A stretch of 64,000 bases of DNA from Pegea sp. RAD2-039. Lineage: Eukaryota > Chordata > Thaliacea > Salpida > Salpidae. This document shows positions 62,493 through 64,000 of the stretch, piece by piece (positions within the stretch are counted from its first letter, which is position 1; each line of letters opens with the position of its first letter). The notes under the pieces were generated by a model. The model saw only the letters and a list, made by a program, of their open reading frames with translations, searched no databases and was not told the DNA's origin. The stretch is taken from positions 124,001 through 188,000 of the forward strand of contig JAQGEQ010000326.1 in assembly GCA_034620365.1 (NCBI GenBank), written 5' to 3'. The position numbers and the translations under genes are program-made.

Positions 62493-63623
62493 CTATGGTT
62501 TCTCGCCGGTATGAGTCCTTTCATGAGTTACAAGAGTGGAATTTCGAGCAAAACGTCTTCCACAAACAGCACATTCATATGGCTTCTCACCAGTATGAGT
62601 TCTTTCATGAGTTAAAAGATTGCAAATATGAGTAAATTTTCTTCCGCAAACAATACATTCATATGGCTTCTCACCAGTATGGGTTCTTTCATGACATAGA
62701 AAACTAGATTTATGACCAAATTTTCTTTCACAAACAATGCATTCATATGGCTTCTCACCTGTATGGGTTCTTTCATGACAATGAAGACTAGACTTTTGAC
62801 TAAACTTCTTTTCACAAAGAATACATTCATATGGTTTCTCGCCAGTATGAATTCTTTCATGACTTGAAAGACTAGATTTTTGTGCAAATTTTCTTTCACA
62901 AACAAGACATTCATATGGTTTCTCACCAGTATGAGTTCTTTCATGACTTAACAAATTGGTGTTTTGACTAAACTTCTTTTCACAAACTATACATTCATAC
63001 GGCTTCTCGCCAGTATGAGTTCTTTCATGAATTGAAAGATTAGATTTTTGTGCAAATTTTCTTTCACAAACAATACATTCATATGGCTTCTCACCAGTAT
63101 GAGTTCTTTCATGACTTAAAAGACTAGATCGATGACAATATTTTCTTTCACAAACTGTACATTCATATGGCTTTTCACCAGTATGAGTTCTTTCATGACT
63201 TAGAAGACTAGATCTATGACTAAATTGTCTTTCACAAACAATGCATTCATATGGCTTCTCACCAGTATGAGTTCTTTCATGATAAACAAGCTGAGATTTG
63301 AATTTAAATTTCTTGTCACAGTCTAAGCATTCAAATTTGATTTTGAAATTAGATGATTGTTTGTTTTCTTCAATATATTCTTTCCCTTTGAATGCTTTTT
63401 TATCGCTGTTAGTCTCTTTATAAGGGAAACTTGTGGTTGTTGGAATTTCTTTAGTATTATTTAAACTATTTTGATCAGCATGACTTTTATACAAGTTATA
63501 TATTCCACAAGAATTGTTTACCAAAATTTTCTTTTCTGCAGTTTTCTTATTAAAACGTTTCTCATCATCATCTGATGACAGTTTTCTTTTCCGTGCAAAG
63601 TTGCTGCCTTGTATCAAGTTCAT
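62493..63623 (-). CDS. C2H2 zinc-finger protein, 10 fingers (N1/A type)
   Basis: Probable nuclear DNA-binding protein of 376 residues. The ATG at 63623-63621 is 15 nt after the TTCTTCAG acceptor ending at 63639. The N-terminal segment has [11 protein letters not shown]. Helices in order: [90 protein letters not shown]. Compared with its inverted twin at 40320, finger 3 has Ser for Arg at helix positions 3 and 6, and finger 9 has Cys for Ser at helix position 2. Finger 2 has ERQF for ERKF. The core Tyr in finger 3 is shared. It stops in the linker, followed by a dead finger. It is convergent with 57026-58237. Confidence 0.9.
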   Translation of the reverse strand: MNLIQGSNFARKRKLSSDDDEKRFNKKTAEKKILVNNSCGIYNLYKSHADQNSLNNTKEIPTTTSFPYKETNSDKKAFKGKEYIEENKQSSNFKIKFECLDCDKKFKFKSQLVYHERTHTGEKPYECIVCERQFSHRSSLLSHERTHTGEKPYECTVCERKYCHRSSLLSHERTHTGEKPYECIVCERKFAQKSNLSIHERTHTGEKPYECIVCEKKFSQNTNLLSHERTHTGEKPYECLVCERKFAQKSSLSSHERIHTGEKPYECILCEKKFSQKSSLHCHERTHTGEKPYECIVCERKFGHKSSFLCHERTHTGEKPYECIVCGRKFTHICNLLTHERTHTGEKPYECAVCGRRFARNSTLVTHERTHTGEKP

Positions 63624-63638
63624 TTTCAAGTAAATAGG

Positions 63639-64000
63639 CTGAAGAAAAAAATATCTTTTAATATTAAAATATGCATATGAAATAATTTTAGTTTTAAGTG
63701 ATATATTATTTTTATATGAACAAAGTTAGTTTACTAATGATAACAATCAAACTTAGATCAAGTTTTGTAAAAGTGTTCACCAGAAACTTATGATGTTCTA
63801 TATACATATTTTCATTAAAACGAATTTGAAGAACAATTTTTTGTAAACTTAAGCAAGTATTTTCACAAATTGTTGGTTATAGTTCAATATTTAGACAACC
63901 TAATATCCAATTCTATAATATATAAATAGAAAAAAAAATTCTTCTATAGAAAAGATAATATTGCTTTACATGTAGCAGTTACGAGGGCAAAACACGTTTG
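63639..64000 (-). other. start of the candidate 5'-UTR intron of 62493-63623
   Basis: From the acceptor to the window edge the sequence is the inverse of 39944-40304, including TATAAAAA on the minus strand at 63716-63709 and the conserved CTCGTAACTGCTACATGTAAA block. The P module should lie just beyond the right edge. Confidence 0.5.

Overview
The window looks like AT-rich nuclear DNA from an animal, most likely an invertebrate. I cannot name the species. The reasons are a base composition of roughly three quarters A+T, wide intergenic spaces, polypyrimidine-AG splice acceptors, AATAAA signals, and a multigene family of tandem C2H2 zinc-finger proteins joined by canonical TGEKP linkers. I see no tRNA, rRNA, CRISPR, operon or bacterial gene.

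The window holds one gene family. I find ten loci: six intact genes (4651-5529 +, 23440-24402 +, 40320-41450 +, 48455-49417 -, 57026-58237 +, 62493-63623 -), three full-length but broken genes (11259-12388 -, 31760-32806 -, 51454-52081 +) and one internally deleted remnant (about 35412-35604 +). An upstream module at the left edge (1-300, minus strand) implies another family gene just outside the window. Each protein has a ~98-residue polar N-terminal segment carrying an RKRKL/F-S-acidic motif, which is a likely nuclear localisation signal, followed by 4-11 fingers in a single exon. I recognise no KRAB, SCAN, BTB or ZAD domain. The fingers share a nearly invariant scaffold and differ mainly at the DNA-reading helix positions, so these are probably sequence-specific nuclear DNA-binding proteins. 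Their targets are unknown.

The layout is a mirror-image array. Using two types of 3' end (A: stop in the linker followed by a dead extra finger; B: a final KRTH finger or tail followed by a 12-bp palindrome), the genes form four convergent A/B pairs: 4651(B)/11259(A), 23440(A)/31760(B), 40320(A)/48455(B) and 57026(B)/62493(A). The spaces between convergent genes are mosaics of the same 3'-flank blocks. The spaces between divergent genes hold pairs of a conserved upstream module about 0.9 kb before the coding exon. Two N-terminal types (N1, N2) occur with both 3'-end types, so the family appears to have been reshuffled by recombination or gene conversion as well as duplicated.

The 5' structure is shared: a conserved module with a TATA-like stretch, a CRE-like TGGTAACGTCA and an AG/GTATTG donor-like site, a likely 0.9-kb 5'-UTR intron, a TTCTTCAG acceptor, then exactly 15 nt before the ATG. 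Non-genic extras are an island of nine perfect TGACGTCA sites (19345-19981), dispersed repeat blocks, an LTR-like module, and a thrice-repeated fragment that may be an old coding exon. One copy of that fragment carries a template-switch-like hairpin.
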